Shown: positions 7,749 through 16,316, counted from the first letter of the stretch. The stretch is 38,824 nucleotides of DNA from an uncultured Clostridia bacterium (GCA_944383515.1 CALWPV010000090.1:1-38824); one strand, 5' to 3'. A program made the numbers and translations. The notes: generated by a model from the letters alone, not told the origin.

Positions 7749-9305
7749 TTATTTGGCGTAGTCGACTACCCTAGTTTCTCGAATCACATTGACTTTAATT
7801 TGACCAGGATATTCCATTTCCTGCTCAATCCGTTTCGCCACGCTTCTAGCCAAAATCCGCATTTCATCATCACTCACCTGCTCTGGTACAACTACAAGGC
7901 GAAGCTCACGTCCCGCCTGAATCGCATAACTCTTGCTAACCCCGGAAAAGTCATTGGCAATGGCCTCCAGCGTTTCCAGCCGGCTGATGTAATTTTCAAG
8001 TGTTTCACGTCTGGCACCGGGCCGAGCCGCTGAAATTGAGTCGGCCGCCTGTACAATAACTGCAATAAGGCTTTCCGGCTCCACATCTCCGTGGTGGGCT
8101 TCCAGTGCGTTGATCACTGTCTTGGACTCGTGATACTTTTTAAGCAGCTGAGCTCCCAACGAAACGTGAGAACCCTCCATCTCGTGATCGACCGCCTTAC
8201 CGATATCATGCAGAAGACCGGCTCGCTTAGCCACCCGAACATCCAAACCTAGCTCGCCGGCAATCAGTCCGGATAAATGGGACACTTCAATGGAATGCTT
8301 GAGTACATTTTGACCATAACTGGTACGATATTTCAATTTACCAAGAAGCCGAACCAGTTCCGGATGAAGCCCATGCACGTTAGTATCGAAGGTTGCGGCT
8401 TCTCCTTCTTCTCGAATTCTATTTTCAACTTCCTTGGTTGCTTTATTGACCATTTCTTCAATGCGCGCGGGGTGAATCCGCCCGTCTACAATGAGCTTTT
8501 CCAGCGTAATTCTAGCAATTTCACGCCGAATTGGATCAAAACCTGATAAGATAACTGCCTCCGGCGTATCGTCAATAATTAAATCGATGCCGGTAAGCGT
8601 CTCCAGCGCCCGAATATTACGACCTTCGCGGCCAATAATCCGTCCTTTCATTTCATCGCTGGGAAGGGGAACTACCGAAACGGTAGACTCTGCCACATGA
8701 TCGGCAGCGCAACGCTGAATCGCGTTGGTAATAATCTCTTTCGCTTTCTTCGTAGCTTCCTCTTTGGTTCTTACCTCGTTCTCTTTTAAAATGGCGGCCA
8801 TTTCATGCTTAACATCTCCTTCAACGGATTGCAACAGCACGGTTTTAGCCTGATCTGAGGTCATACCGGATACTTTTTCAAGCTCAGCCAGTTGAGCCTC
8901 ATGAATCTTAGAAATTTCCTTGTTTTTCTTTTCCAAATCTTCCAGACGCTTTGTCACCTGATTTTCTTTCTTTTCCAGTGATTCGTTTTTGCGGTCCAGA
9001 GCTTCTTCTTTTTGGATTAGTCGCTTTTCCTGACGCTGGACTTCAGAGCGCCGCTCCTTAACCTCACGATCCATTTCGTTTTTGGTTTTCATGGCTTCTT
9101 CCTTCGCCTCCAGAAGAATTTCACGCTTCTTTCCGTCCGCCGATTTCAGCGCATCATCAATGATTTCTCTCGCTTTTGTTTCCGCTGCGCCTATTTGCGC
9201 CTCCGCTACTTGTTTACGATACCGAATACCGGCAAAAAAAGCAGCCACAATTAAGCCCAGCGCGATGATCACCATAATGATGAGAACAATAACTGGTATC
9301 TCCAA
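7749..9305 (-). CDS. rny: Ribonuclease Y
   Basis: 518 residues. The order is an N-terminal membrane anchor (about 3-25), a long charged coiled coil (about 30-160), a KH domain ([13 protein letters not shown], from about residue 219) and an HD hydrolase domain (HDIGK, near residue 363). RNase Y is the membrane-bound endonuclease that starts bulk mRNA decay in Bacillota. The start codon is TTG at 9305-9303, supported by AAGGAGGT nine bases upstream; no nearby ATG would keep the membrane anchor. It appears to be transcribed with spoVS from one or two promoters and has a long untranslated leader. Confidence 0.96.
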   Translation of the reverse strand: MEIPVIVLIIMVIIALGLIVAAFFAGIRYRKQVAEAQIGAAETKAREIIDDALKSADGKKREILLEAKEEAMKTKNEMDREVKERRSEVQRQEKRLIQKEEALDRKNESLEKKENQVTKRLEDLEKKNKEISKIHEAQLAELEKVSGMTSDQAKTVLLQSVEGDVKHEMAAILKENEVRTKEEATKKAKEIITNAIQRCAADHVAESTVSVVPLPSDEMKGRIIGREGRNIRALETLTGIDLIIDDTPEAVILSGFDPIRREIARITLEKLIVDGRIHPARIEEMVNKATKEVENRIREEGEAATFDTNVHGLHPELVRLLGKLKYRTSYGQNVLKHSIEVSHLSGLIAGELGLDVRVAKRAGLLHDIGKAVDHEMEGSHVSLGAQLLKKYHESKTVINALEAHHGDVEPESLIAVIVQAADSISAARPGARRETLENYISRLETLEAIANDFSGVSKSYAIQAGRELRLVVVPEQVSDDEMRILARSVAKRIEQEMEYPGQIKVNVIRETRVVDYAK

Positions 9306-9433
9306 GACAATAACACCTCCTTATTTAGTTTTCATAGTTCAAATTCTTATTTAATTGACGACTCTTCGCCGCACATAACTCTTGCGGCCAAGTACACTTT
9401 ACGCGTAAGCCATCAGGTAACTCTAACGTATGT

Positions 9434-9462
9434 ATTTTAGTACAGATTGTCCTTAATGTCAA
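9434..9462 (-). promoter_or_regulatory. Proximal sigma-A promoter for rny
   Basis: TTGACA (9462-9457) and TAAAAT (9439-9434) are separated by exactly 17 bases on the minus strand. The predicted start is near 9427, about 120 bases before the rny start codon. Confidence 0.75.
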
Positions 9463-9564
9463 GATAGAAACGTGTCCTGGACATTTTTAAGCTTTATACA
9501 GCTTGCTAACCGCAGACCCTTTTTATTCATTTCTTTTATTCCGCGCACAATTATTCCACCTAGA

Positions 9565-9586
9565 ATTTACTAGTAGTTTAGTAAAT
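9565..9586. repeat. Operator-like inverted repeat upstream of rny
   Basis: ATTTACTA (9565-9572) and TAGTAAAT (9579-9586) form a perfect 8-bp inverted repeat with a 6-base spacer. It covers the predicted start point of the distal rny promoter, so it could be a repressor site. No cognate regulator is known to me. Confidence 0.4.
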
Positions 9587-9588
9587 CT

Positions 9589-9617
9589 ATTGTAAAGGTA
9601 TAAAAATGTTTCTGCAA
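9589..9617 (-). promoter_or_regulatory. Possible distal promoter for rny
   Basis: TTGCAG (9617-9612) and TACAAT (9594-9589) are separated by 17 bases on the minus strand. If used, it would give a leader of roughly 275 bases. It is weaker than the proximal promoter and is supported by position only. Confidence 0.4.
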
Positions 9618-9652
9618 AACTAACTCAATATTTTTCTTTTTCCTCTTTATTT

Positions 9653-9706
9653 AAGCCTAATATAAAACGCTCTACCCAATTTGGTAGAGCGTTTTATATT
9701 AGGCTT
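9653..9706 (-). terminator. perR terminator with a 24-bp perfect stem
   Basis: Bases 9653-9676 and 9683-9706 are perfect reverse complements with a 6-base loop. The core CGCTCTACC/GGTAGAGCG is followed in either direction by TTTTATATT, so it can act as an intrinsic terminator on both strands. The stem contains the perR stop codon and its last codons. Confidence 0.8.
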
Positions 9707-10112
9707 GATTGAACGGATTATGCATAACTTTCTTTTGACATGTGGGACAGACTCCTTCAAACACAATACTGTGCGAAGTCAGATAATACTCTGAACGTTG
9801 CTGTGCTTTTTCTTGCAAATCGCTTTGCCAGTCCATATCTATATCGCCAACCGCACCACACTGTATGCAGTGCACATGATAATGCGGCTGCGCATGAAAA
9901 TCGTAACGGTCCGCTACACTCGGCATTGCGACTTTGTAAATCATGCCGCGATCCGACAGCTGATTCAAAATACGGTATACGGTGGAACGGCTGATATTCG
10001 GATGCTGTTTTCTCACCTCTTCAAACACCTTATCGGCCGTCGGATGATCATGCATGGTTTGCAGGGTCTCATACACGGCTGTCTTTTGAAACGTGTTTCT
10101 TATCTCTTTCAT
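9699..10112 (-). CDS. perR: PerR-type Fur family peroxide-sensing repressor
   Basis: 137 residues from ATG 10112; an upstream in-frame ATG nearly touches the Shine-Dalgarno and is less likely. There is an N-terminal winged helix (NISRSTVYRILNQL) and a C-terminal dimerisation domain. The regulatory metal ligands of Bacillus PerR (His37, Asp85, His91, His93, Asp104) have counterparts His37, Asp71, His77, His79 and Asp90 with identical spacing after the first. The structural zinc cysteines are Cys82, Cys85, Cys122 and Cys125, again with identical spacing. Aspartate rather than glutamate at position 71 favours PerR over Fur. It likely represses peroxide-defence genes until its ligand histidines are oxidised. 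The targets are not in this window. Confidence 0.9.
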   Translation of the reverse strand: MKEIRNTFQKTAVYETLQTMHDHPTADKVFEEVRKQHPNISRSTVYRILNQLSDRGMIYKVAMPSVADRYDFHAQPHYHVHCIQCGAVGDIDMDWQSDLQEKAQQRSEYYLTSHSIVFEGVCPTCQKKVMHNPFNQA

Positions 10113-10137
10113 GGCCCTCATCCCTTCGAGTTTTTAA

Positions 10138-10170
10138 TAGGATTATATTCTATTTCTTAAATTCTGTCAA
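10138..10170 (-). promoter_or_regulatory. Consensus sigma-A promoter of perR with overlapping palindrome
   Basis: TTGACA (10170-10165), a 17-base spacer and TATAAT (10147-10142) make a perfect consensus promoter on the minus strand. A 15-base imperfect palindrome, TAGGATTATATTCTA (10138-10152), overlaps the -10 element. AT-rich palindromes of this length are what PerR binds, so autoregulation is plausible but unproven. Confidence 0.75.
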
Positions 10171-10176
10171 GACGAA

Positions 10177-10219
10177 GAGCCCTTTCTCCCGCGCGTTACC
10201 TCTGGTAATATCTGGGCTT
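10177..10219 (-). terminator. Possible terminator after murQ
   Basis: GAGCCC (10177-10182) pairs with GGGCTT (10214-10219), enclosing a second hairpin GTTACC-TCT-GGTAAT. It begins about 28 bases past the murQ stop. The T tract on the minus strand is short (CTCTT), so confidence is low. Confidence 0.35.
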
Positions 10220-10246
10220 TCCCTTTACATAACCGTGAAGTATTGT

Positions 10247-11146
10247 TTACCGAAACGCTTCAATGCCTAGGCTCTGAAAAACTTTTCCAATAATGCCCTC
10301 GTTTTTGGCCAGAAGCTCAGCGGCGATCTCAGCGTCTACCCCTGCCTTAAGCATAACAATCGCCACTTTTACATCGCCGCATTCATGAAGAACTTTAGCT
10401 GCTTCTTCCTGCGGAACTTCCGCGATCATTGCCACAATTCTTTCACCGCGATCCACCAGCTTTTCATTAGAAATCTTCAAATCCACCATTAAATTGGAGT
10501 ATACTTTTCCCAGCCGAATCATTGAGGCCGTCGATAACATATTGAGCACCATTTTCTGTGCCGTACCGGCCTTCATACGCGTTGAACCCGTTACTACTTC
10601 AGGCCCTACCTCGGCAGCAATGGTAACGTCTGCGTATTCGCTCACTTTAGCGCCACGGTTATTTGTTACCGCAATCGCTTGTGTCCCCAGCTCATGCGCA
10701 TATTCAATGGCGCCAATCACATACGGCGTACGGCCGCTGGCCGCGATACCGCATAAAATGTCTTTCTGGCTAAATCCAATCTCGTCCAGTTCTTTTCGGG
10801 CCAGCTCCTTTGAATCCTCTGCGCCTTCCTGCGCTACAAACATGGCCTTCTCGCCGCCGGCTAAAATGCCTTGTACACACTCGGCGCTATAGGTTGGGCG
10901 GCATTCCACAGCGTCCAGCACGCCTAACCGGCCAGAAGTACCAGCTCCGGCATAAATAAGCCGTCCGCCAGCTCTCAGCTTCTCCACAATCATATCTACC
11001 GCCTGCGCGATTTGCGGCAGCGCTTCTTTAACGCCCTCTGCCACCTTATGATCTTCTTCGTTAATCAGCTGAACAATTTGCATGGAGTCCATTAGATCAA
11101 TATCAACCGAATGGGGATTTCTTGCTTCTGTCGTTCCAATTTTCAT
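10247..11146 (-). CDS. murQ: N-acetylmuramic acid 6-phosphate etherase
   Basis: 299 residues, the normal length. The SIS-domain motif AGTSGRLGVLDAVECRPTY lies at about residues 68-86, with Glu81 at the position of the catalytic glutamate. A second conserved block, TGSTRMKAGTAQKMVLN, is near 190-206. It removes the D-lactyl ether from MurNAc 6-phosphate to give GlcNAc 6-phosphate in the cytoplasm. It is the last gene of the salvage operon, 54 bases after the kinase that would supply its substrate. No MurP-type PTS transporter or MurR regulator is adjacent. Confidence 0.95.
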   Translation of the reverse strand: MKIGTTEARNPHSVDIDLMDSMQIVQLINEEDHKVAEGVKEALPQIAQAVDMIVEKLRAGGRLIYAGAGTSGRLGVLDAVECRPTYSAECVQGILAGGEKAMFVAQEGAEDSKELARKELDEIGFSQKDILCGIAASGRTPYVIGAIEYAHELGTQAIAVTNNRGAKVSEYADVTIAAEVGPEVVTGSTRMKAGTAQKMVLNMLSTASMIRLGKVYSNLMVDLKISNEKLVDRGERIVAMIAEVPQEEAAKVLHECGDVKVAIVMLKAGVDAEIAAELLAKNEGIIGKVFQSLGIEAFR

Positions 11147-11200
11147 TGTTTTTTCCTGCTCATATCAGAGCTTTCCCGCCGCGCGGGAAACCTTTCTTGT

Positions 11201-12127
11201 TTATAGTTCTTCCAGACAGCGCAGCACCGCGCCGGTAGCGGCGTCACAAAGCGGCGCTATGAGTTGGAGCTGCGGCATTAGGCCGCTCAGTTTCATGGCC
11301 ACGCGACGGCGAATTTCTTCATTACGAAGCAGTACGCTGCCGCAAAGCGCTACCACGCCCTGCTTCATGCCTAGCGCGCCGGCCACCGGTACGACCAGCC
11401 GGGCCAGTTCTTCTGCTGCTCGATCTAAAATAGCCGCCGCCGCAGTTTCACCAGCCTGCCACCCTTCCATGACAATGGGGGCTAGCGCCGCGATATCTTT
11501 TTTTCCCGTGCTCGGCGCATAAACCCACTGAATGAGACCGGCTATGCTATCCGTGCCAATCCGCTGCATGACAGTGCTTCGCATCACTGTAGGGGGAATA
11601 CGCCCATCTTCTGCCTGCACCACGGCTGATAATACGTCTCTGCCGAGGGCGTACGCGCTGCCCTCGTCATCGATCAAATGCCCAAAGCCGCCGCTTCTGG
11701 CTTCTTGCCCCTGCTCGTTTTTCCCATAGCAAACCGAGCCGGTGCCCGCAATCAGAATCATGCCCGTGCCACCGCGGTGCGCGCCGTATAACGCTGCCTG
11801 ATGGTCGCCAATAATAATGGGCCGAATCCCAATGCCCGCCTGCCGCACAGCTTCTTCCAGCACCTCTCGGGTTAGCGGGTTGCTTACGCCGGCTGCCGCC
11901 AGACAAAGACCGCGTAAGCCGTTCCATGCCCAGCCGCGCTTTTGTATGGCTTGCAAAAGGGCCGTGATATTTTGAATTACGCCGTCTCTTCCCGCGCTAT
12001 TGACATTCATGCTGCCGCCTTCTAGGGCGTCGATTACCTTGCCCTCTAAGTCGGCAATACAGGCTTTGGTTTTAGTGCCCCCGCCGTCCATTCCAATGAC
12101 AAAGGGAGTATGCAGTCTGTCACTCAT
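11201..12127 (-). CDS. BadF/BadG-type ATPase family amino-sugar kinase (MurK/NagK-like)
   Basis: 308 residues from ATG 12127, chosen because AAGGAG lies 10 bases upstream; a longer start is inside namZ without such a site. The ASKHA phosphate-1 motif IGMDGGGTKT is at residues 11-20, with later IAGTGSV and DEGSAYALGR blocks. These belong to the BcrAD/BadFG family that includes GlcNAc kinase and MurK of Clostridium acetobutylicum, which phosphorylates both MurNAc and GlcNAc. Lying between namZ and murQ, it most likely makes MurNAc 6-phosphate for MurQ. Its start overlaps the namZ stop by eight bases. The exact sugar specificity is inferred from context. Confidence 0.85.
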   Translation of the reverse strand: MSDRLHTPFVIGMDGGGTKTKACIADLEGKVIDALEGGSMNVNSAGRDGVIQNITALLQAIQKRGWAWNGLRGLCLAAAGVSNPLTREVLEEAVRQAGIGIRPIIIGDHQAALYGAHRGGTGMILIAGTGSVCYGKNEQGQEARSGGFGHLIDDEGSAYALGRDVLSAVVQAEDGRIPPTVMRSTVMQRIGTDSIAGLIQWVYAPSTGKKDIAALAPIVMEGWQAGETAAAAILDRAAEELARLVVPVAGALGMKQGVVALCGSVLLRNEEIRRRVAMKLSGLMPQLQLIAPLCDAATGAVLRCLEEL

Positions 12128-13262
12128 AGATTCTGAACTCCTTGGTCTGATTCGCAAATTCGGCCGCCTCGCTCTCCCAAGCCGTTAAAAGCTCCGTAAG
12201 TGACAGCGTGCCCTCTAAATACCGGTTAACGCTCTCATCGCCGGCCAGCTGCGGCATACGGCTAACATCTGCGTAAGAGCGCAGTTCAAATTCCTCAGGA
12301 TACATTTCGCTAATCGTTTTCATTGTAATCAGCGCAGCCGGCATGAAATCCAGCTGCTGGCTTAACGGAATGAATTCTACGCCAAAGCAGGTTTTGCCTT
12401 CGTGCTTAGACCAAAACGGTGTAAAAGCCCGTTTACGAAACGCCAAATGCTCTATTTTCGCAAGGCGCTTTCTTAATTCCTTCTCCAGCCTGTCCATATC
12501 GATATAGGGAGCGCCGTACATCTGAAACGGCTCGGCGGTTCCTCTGCCTTCGCTCACATTGGTTCCTTCAAAGAAGCATCCGCCATAATAGCAAAGCGTG
12601 CCCTGGAATGTATGAATCGACGGTGAAGGCAAATTCCAGAGCTGCCCCGTTTCCGGCCACATCATGTTCTTTTGATACCCCTGCATGGGTACCACCTGGT
12701 ACTCGAGCGATAAGCCGAAATACTGCTTGAAGTAATATCCCAATTCACCAACCGTTAGACCATAACGTGTTGCCAGTTCATGATCTCCTACAAAAGAAGC
12801 AAATTCTGGTTTCATTCGATTTCCCATCACGCGGCCGCCCAGCGGATTCGGCCTGTCTAAAACAACAAGGCCCAGACCGTTTTCATCGGCTGCCTGCATG
12901 CAATAGGCTAGCGTATAAATATACGTATAATACCGTAAACCTACGTCCTGAATATCATAGACTAACAGATCTACCCCTGCCAAATCCTCCGCCGTAGGCT
13001 TTTTTCTTTTTCCATACAGAGAAATCATTTCAATATTGTAAACCGGATGCCGGCTATTTTCTACCGCCGCTCCATCCATAGCTCCGTATAAACCATGCTC
13101 CGGAGTAAATAGTTTCACTACCGTATAGCCGGCGGCCGCCATCGCGTCCATATCATCCATCAGCTGACTATTAACTCCCGAATAATTCGTAATAAGCCCT
13201 AATCGCTTTCCTTTAAAAAGCTGAGGATACTCCTGTATTCGATCAATCCCTAAGGTTACCAT
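12120..13262 (-). CDS. namZ: NamZ-type exo-beta-N-acetylmuramidase (DUF1343, GH171)
   Basis: 380 residues with the DUF1343 hallmarks TPEHGLYG (53-60) and VYDIQDVGLRYYTY (101-114), then the RPNPLGG block. Bacillus NamZ (formerly YbbC) cleaves terminal MurNAc from the non-reducing end of peptidoglycan fragments. Here the protein begins directly with the folded domain (GIDRIQEYPQLFKGKRLGLI) and has no signal peptide, so I infer a cytoplasmic location, unlike the secreted Bacillus enzyme. Downstream genes encode a kinase and MurQ, which fits the release-phosphorylate-etherase sequence. AAAGGAG precedes the ATG at good spacing. Confidence 0.88.
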   Translation of the reverse strand: MVTLGIDRIQEYPQLFKGKRLGLITNYSGVNSQLMDDMDAMAAAGYTVVKLFTPEHGLYGAMDGAAVENSRHPVYNIEMISLYGKRKKPTAEDLAGVDLLVYDIQDVGLRYYTYIYTLAYCMQAADENGLGLVVLDRPNPLGGRVMGNRMKPEFASFVGDHELATRYGLTVGELGYYFKQYFGLSLEYQVVPMQGYQKNMMWPETGQLWNLPSPSIHTFQGTLCYYGGCFFEGTNVSEGRGTAEPFQMYGAPYIDMDRLEKELRKRLAKIEHLAFRKRAFTPFWSKHEGKTCFGVEFIPLSQQLDFMPAALITMKTISEMYPEEFELRSYADVSRMPQLAGDESVNRYLEGTLSLTELLTAWESEAAEFANQTKEFRIYE

Positions 13263-13295
13263 TTTGTATATCTCCTTTGTTTACTCATATAGAGT

Positions 13296-14702
13296 TTACT
13301 CACACAGATTCACAATCACCTGTGCAAACATTTTTGCGCTTATAATTAAGTCTTCAATGACGGCAAACTCATCGGCGCCATGCATTTTGTTATCGGTTCC
13401 CGGCATAGAACAGCCGAACGCTACGCCATTTTTCAAATGGTGCACATACGTACCGCCGCCAATGGCGATGCACTCGCCCTTTTGACCGGTATACGCTTCG
13501 TAAACCTTTAGCAGTTCCTGTACAAACGGCGAATCTCCCGGTACATGATGCGGAGGCGCCATATCATCGTGATCCATCGTAATGCCTTCTTGCGCCATGG
13601 CTTTTTCGGCTACGTCGCGCATGTTTTCATTGTTGGCGCAGATCGGCGCGCGGCAGTCAAACTGTCCGACAAATCCGGTAAGTCCAAAATCCAGCATGCT
13701 AAAGCAAAGCGTCAAGGCTCCGGAAATATCGTCGGCCATCGCCACTCCCAGTGCCTTCCCCTGCGCATCGCCATGCGGATACAGCTTCTGCAGACTCTTG
13801 AGTTTATTAACCGCTTCCGAGGGAGCCAGCGGCAGCGCTAAAAGGTATTCGATCATTCCTGTTAACGCGTTATTTCCCTCTTGCGGCGTTGAAGCATGGG
13901 CTCCCTTGCCCACAGCCGTAACCTGTACGCTGCCTTCTTTTTCACTGCATTCAAAGGTAATTCCGATGCGCTGCGTAACCTGCTCGGCTATCTCCTGCAT
14001 AGTAGCTAAATCTAAGCCTTCGACCACAGCCCGCGCCTTGCCCGGCAGAACATTTACCTTCAGGCTGCCATGAATCTCGGTAACGCGAGGCAGCGCCTTA
14101 TCTTCAGGCCAGCTTGCTCTGAATTCAGGATGAATACTTCCCTTTTCAATGTTAATAACGGGGTACTCGGCATCGGGTGAAAATGTCATGGGGGCTTCTT
14201 CTTCTACCGCATAATAATGCGGAATGTCGCCGCTTCCACACTCTTCGTCCGTACCCACAATCAGACGTGCGTTTTTGGAAAGCGGAATGCCCAGATCACG
14301 CAAACACTGCAGCGCATACATAGCCGCAATGGCCGGTCCTTTGTCATCGGCCGTTCCGCGGCCATAAATGCGGCCGTCTTTAATGCACGCTTCAAACGGA
14401 TCGGTAACCGTCCAGCCTTCTCCCGCCGGCACTACGTCCAGATGCGCCAAAATATCCAGCTGTTTTTCATGGTCGTTTAAATCGATGGCCGCCACACAGT
14501 TGTCATAGTTTTTAGGCTCAAAACCACGCTCTTTAGCCAGTTCCATAAACTCGCACAGCGCTTCATACGGTCCGCGGCCAAACGGCATGCCTTCTTCTGC
14601 CGGCATTCTTTCACTGTTAATCGCGACCATTCGGGCAATATCCCGCATCATGGTAAACCAATACTGCTCAAAATATTGCTCAATTTCCTTCCTGTACTTC
14701 AT
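13296..14702 (-). CDS. pepV: M20 family dipeptidase, PepV-like
   Basis: 468 residues, the usual PepV length. The M20 metal-site blocks are visible: AHLDVVPAG (His87), RGTADDKGP (Asp119), TDEECGSGD (Glu153/Glu154) and PDAEYP (Asp177). PepV is a zinc-dependent cytoplasmic dipeptidase with broad specificity, including dipeptides containing D-amino acids. In this operon it could hydrolyse dipeptides from muropeptides. It overlaps the preceding PHP gene by 23 bases and has GGAGG 10 bases before its ATG. Confidence 0.9.
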   Translation of the reverse strand: MKYRKEIEQYFEQYWFTMMRDIARMVAINSERMPAEEGMPFGRGPYEALCEFMELAKERGFEPKNYDNCVAAIDLNDHEKQLDILAHLDVVPAGEGWTVTDPFEACIKDGRIYGRGTADDKGPAIAAMYALQCLRDLGIPLSKNARLIVGTDEECGSGDIPHYYAVEEEAPMTFSPDAEYPVINIEKGSIHPEFRASWPEDKALPRVTEIHGSLKVNVLPGKARAVVEGLDLATMQEIAEQVTQRIGITFECSEKEGSVQVTAVGKGAHASTPQEGNNALTGMIEYLLALPLAPSEAVNKLKSLQKLYPHGDAQGKALGVAMADDISGALTLCFSMLDFGLTGFVGQFDCRAPICANNENMRDVAEKAMAQEGITMDHDDMAPPHHVPGDSPFVQELLKVYEAYTGQKGECIAIGGGTYVHHLKNGVAFGCSMPGTDNKMHGADEFAVIEDLIISAKMFAQVIVNLCE

Positions 14703-15426
14703 TGAGTGTATCCTCCATTTTTATATAATTTAAAATAGATTTTCCTTCAATAGGCTCGCCTTGCCGTGCCTTCAGGGCCTTCACCAGTTCCTTGCCGCTC
14801 CGAATTCTCTCGGGAAATGCCAGCCCGGAAAAACCAATGGTATCCCACGTGGCATGCGCATCGGAACCAGAAGAAAGCAGTAAATGCGGCCTTTTCTGAA
14901 ACGCTTGTCTCGCCTTCTCGTTGGCCAGCGGCGGATTACAGGCATTAAAAACTTCTAGCCCGTCGACAATATCCAGCCTAGGCTCTACCCCTTCCGGAAT
15001 ATAGGAAGCCCAGCGATATGGATGCGCCTGAAAACATAAGCCGCCCTCTTCATGAACCAGTTTCACATACGTGTCAATATTGACCTGCTCTAGTTCAGGG
15101 TGCGCCAGCAAAAATGCCAGGTCAATGCCGTAAGTCAGCACTTCTTTGCCGCGTTCATAGGCATGCTCTAGGCCAAACATAACATCGATATCCCAATCAG
15201 CCGCCTCTTCCTTTGCCTCTTCATAAATCGCGTAGTATGCGCGCATGCGGCGCTCCCATGGCAGATTCTTGGGAATAGCAGTATTGCCGTGCACAAAATG
15301 GTCGGTTAACACAAAGCCGCTATATCCAGCTTTCGCGAAGGCACGCACCATATCGCGCACCGGTGAATTACCGCAGGCACTGCCTTCACTGCTGTGCACA
15401 TGCATATCATAAACGTACTTTCTCAT
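14680..15426 (-). CDS. PHP domain metal-dependent phosphoesterase
   Basis: 248 residues with the PHP motifs in order: DMHVHSSEGS near the N-terminus (His9, His11), LTDHF, FGLEH, an AHPE/QAHPYR pair in the middle, and SGSDAH near residue 205. These residues bind the tri-metal centre of PHP hydrolases. Candidate activities include histidinol-phosphatase-like or nucleotide phosphoesterase reactions; the sequence does not decide between them. It lies between deoD and pepV in a salvage operon and has AGGAAGG before the ATG. Confidence 0.82.
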   Translation of the reverse strand: MRKYVYDMHVHSSEGSACGNSPVRDMVRAFAKAGYSGFVLTDHFVHGNTAIPKNLPWERRMRAYYAIYEEAKEEAADWDIDVMFGLEHAYERGKEVLTYGIDLAFLLAHPELEQVNIDTYVKLVHEEGGLCFQAHPYRWASYIPEGVEPRLDIVDGLEVFNACNPPLANEKARQAFQKRPHLLLSSGSDAHATWDTIGFSGLAFPERIRSGKELVKALKARQGEPIEGKSILNYIKMEDTLNEVQEGN

Positions 15427-15452
15427 TGTTTCCTTCCTGACAAACGCCTTCT

Positions 15453-16181
15453 CTATGCTGACTGATCCGCCGCCAGCTGAGCCGCCACCTCAAGACTTAG
15501 CTCAATCATTTGCCGCAGACCCGTTTGACGCTCCTGACTATCCAGCTTTTCACCCGTCAGCAAGTGATCGGAAATAGTGCAGATAGCCAGCGCCCTTTTG
15601 CCGGCCTTGGCCGCATTCATATACAGAGCCGCCGTCTCCATTTCGACCGCCAACATACCCATGTCTGCCCAGCGCGCATTCACCTGAGGGCGCTGTTCAT
15701 AAAAAATATCGGACGAAACCAGTCCTCCAACATGATAGGGAAGCCCGCGCTTTTGCGCGCTGTCTGCCGCCATACGCAGCAGCGCATAGTCCGCCAAAGG
15801 CGCCAACGTGCCAGGCAGCTCATACTGCGCCGCGTATGCGGAATCGGTAGAAGCCCCCATGCCGATGACCAAATCTTTTAAATGAACCCGATCCGAAATC
15901 GCACCGGCGGATCCAATGCGGATAATGGCCTCGACCGAATACATATGGAAGAGTTCATAGGAATAAATACCCATGGAGGGCATTCCCATACCGCTTCCCA
16001 TCACTGAGAGACGCGTCCCTTGATAAAGCCCTGTATACCCCAGCATGCCGCGTACTTCATTAAAGCAAGAGGGCTGCTGCAGATACTCTTCAGCAATGAA
16101 CTGCGCTCTAAGCGGATCTCCCGGCATCAACACGACCTTGGCAATCTCCTGAGCGCCGGCCTGATTATGTGGTGTTGCCAT
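15453..16181 (-). CDS. deoD: Purine-nucleoside phosphorylase, DeoD (hexameric) type
   Basis: 242 residues from ATG 16181; GGAGG lies six bases upstream, whereas a start eight codons earlier has no such site. The N-terminal MATPHNQA and VLMPGDPLRA blocks, then the GMGMPS phosphate-site motif and the MEMETAAL catalytic region, identify the hexameric bacterial family. It cleaves purine nucleosides with phosphate to free base and ribose 1-phosphate. It is the promoter-proximal gene of the six-gene operon. Confidence 0.93.
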   Translation of the reverse strand: MATPHNQAGAQEIAKVVLMPGDPLRAQFIAEEYLQQPSCFNEVRGMLGYTGLYQGTRLSVMGSGMGMPSMGIYSYELFHMYSVEAIIRIGSAGAISDRVHLKDLVIGMGASTDSAYAAQYELPGTLAPLADYALLRMAADSAQKRGLPYHVGGLVSSDIFYEQRPQVNARWADMGMLAVEMETAALYMNAAKAGKRALAICTISDHLLTGEKLDSQERQTGLRQMIELSLEVAAQLAADQSA

Positions 16182-16222
16182 ATTTACCTCCAATTCTAAG
16201 TACATATTTCAAGAGTGTCTTT

Positions 16223-16251
16223 ATTATACTTCATCTTAGGAAAGATCACAA
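16223..16251 (-). promoter_or_regulatory. sigma-A promoter for the deoD-murQ operon
   Basis: TTGTGA (16251-16246) and TATAAT (16228-16223) are separated by 17 bases on the minus strand. The predicted start near 16216 gives a leader of about 35 bases. Confidence 0.72.
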
Positions 16252-16258
16252 GAGAAGC

Positions 16259-16287
16259 TTGCCAGGATTCCATAAAAATGATAAGAT
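16259..16287 (+). promoter_or_regulatory. sigma-A promoter for the YihY gene
   Basis: TTGCCA (16259-16264) and TAAGAT (16282-16287) are separated by 17 bases on the plus strand. It is divergent from the deoD promoter eight bases away, so the two could compete for RNA polymerase. Confidence 0.6.
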
Positions 16288-16316
16288 AAAAAAAAGAAAA
16301 GGAGGTCTTCTTGCTC

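Larger units (their letters stand above)
9306..9698. other. 393-base gene-free leader/intergenic region between perR and rny
   Basis: No credible gene lies here. Going toward rny it holds part of the perR terminator stem, a candidate distal promoter, an inverted repeat, a short palindrome TGTCC-T-GGACA (9473-9483), a strong proximal promoter and a leader of about 120 bases. That leader has a GCCGCA/TGCGGC hairpin near 9370-9391 and the rny ribosome binding site. The length and structure suggest post-transcriptional control of rny. Confidence 0.6.

Noticed and set aside
9459..9530. Minus-strand 23-residue open frame in the rny leader
   Set aside because: It overlaps the -35 of the proximal rny promoter and has no convincing Shine-Dalgarno.
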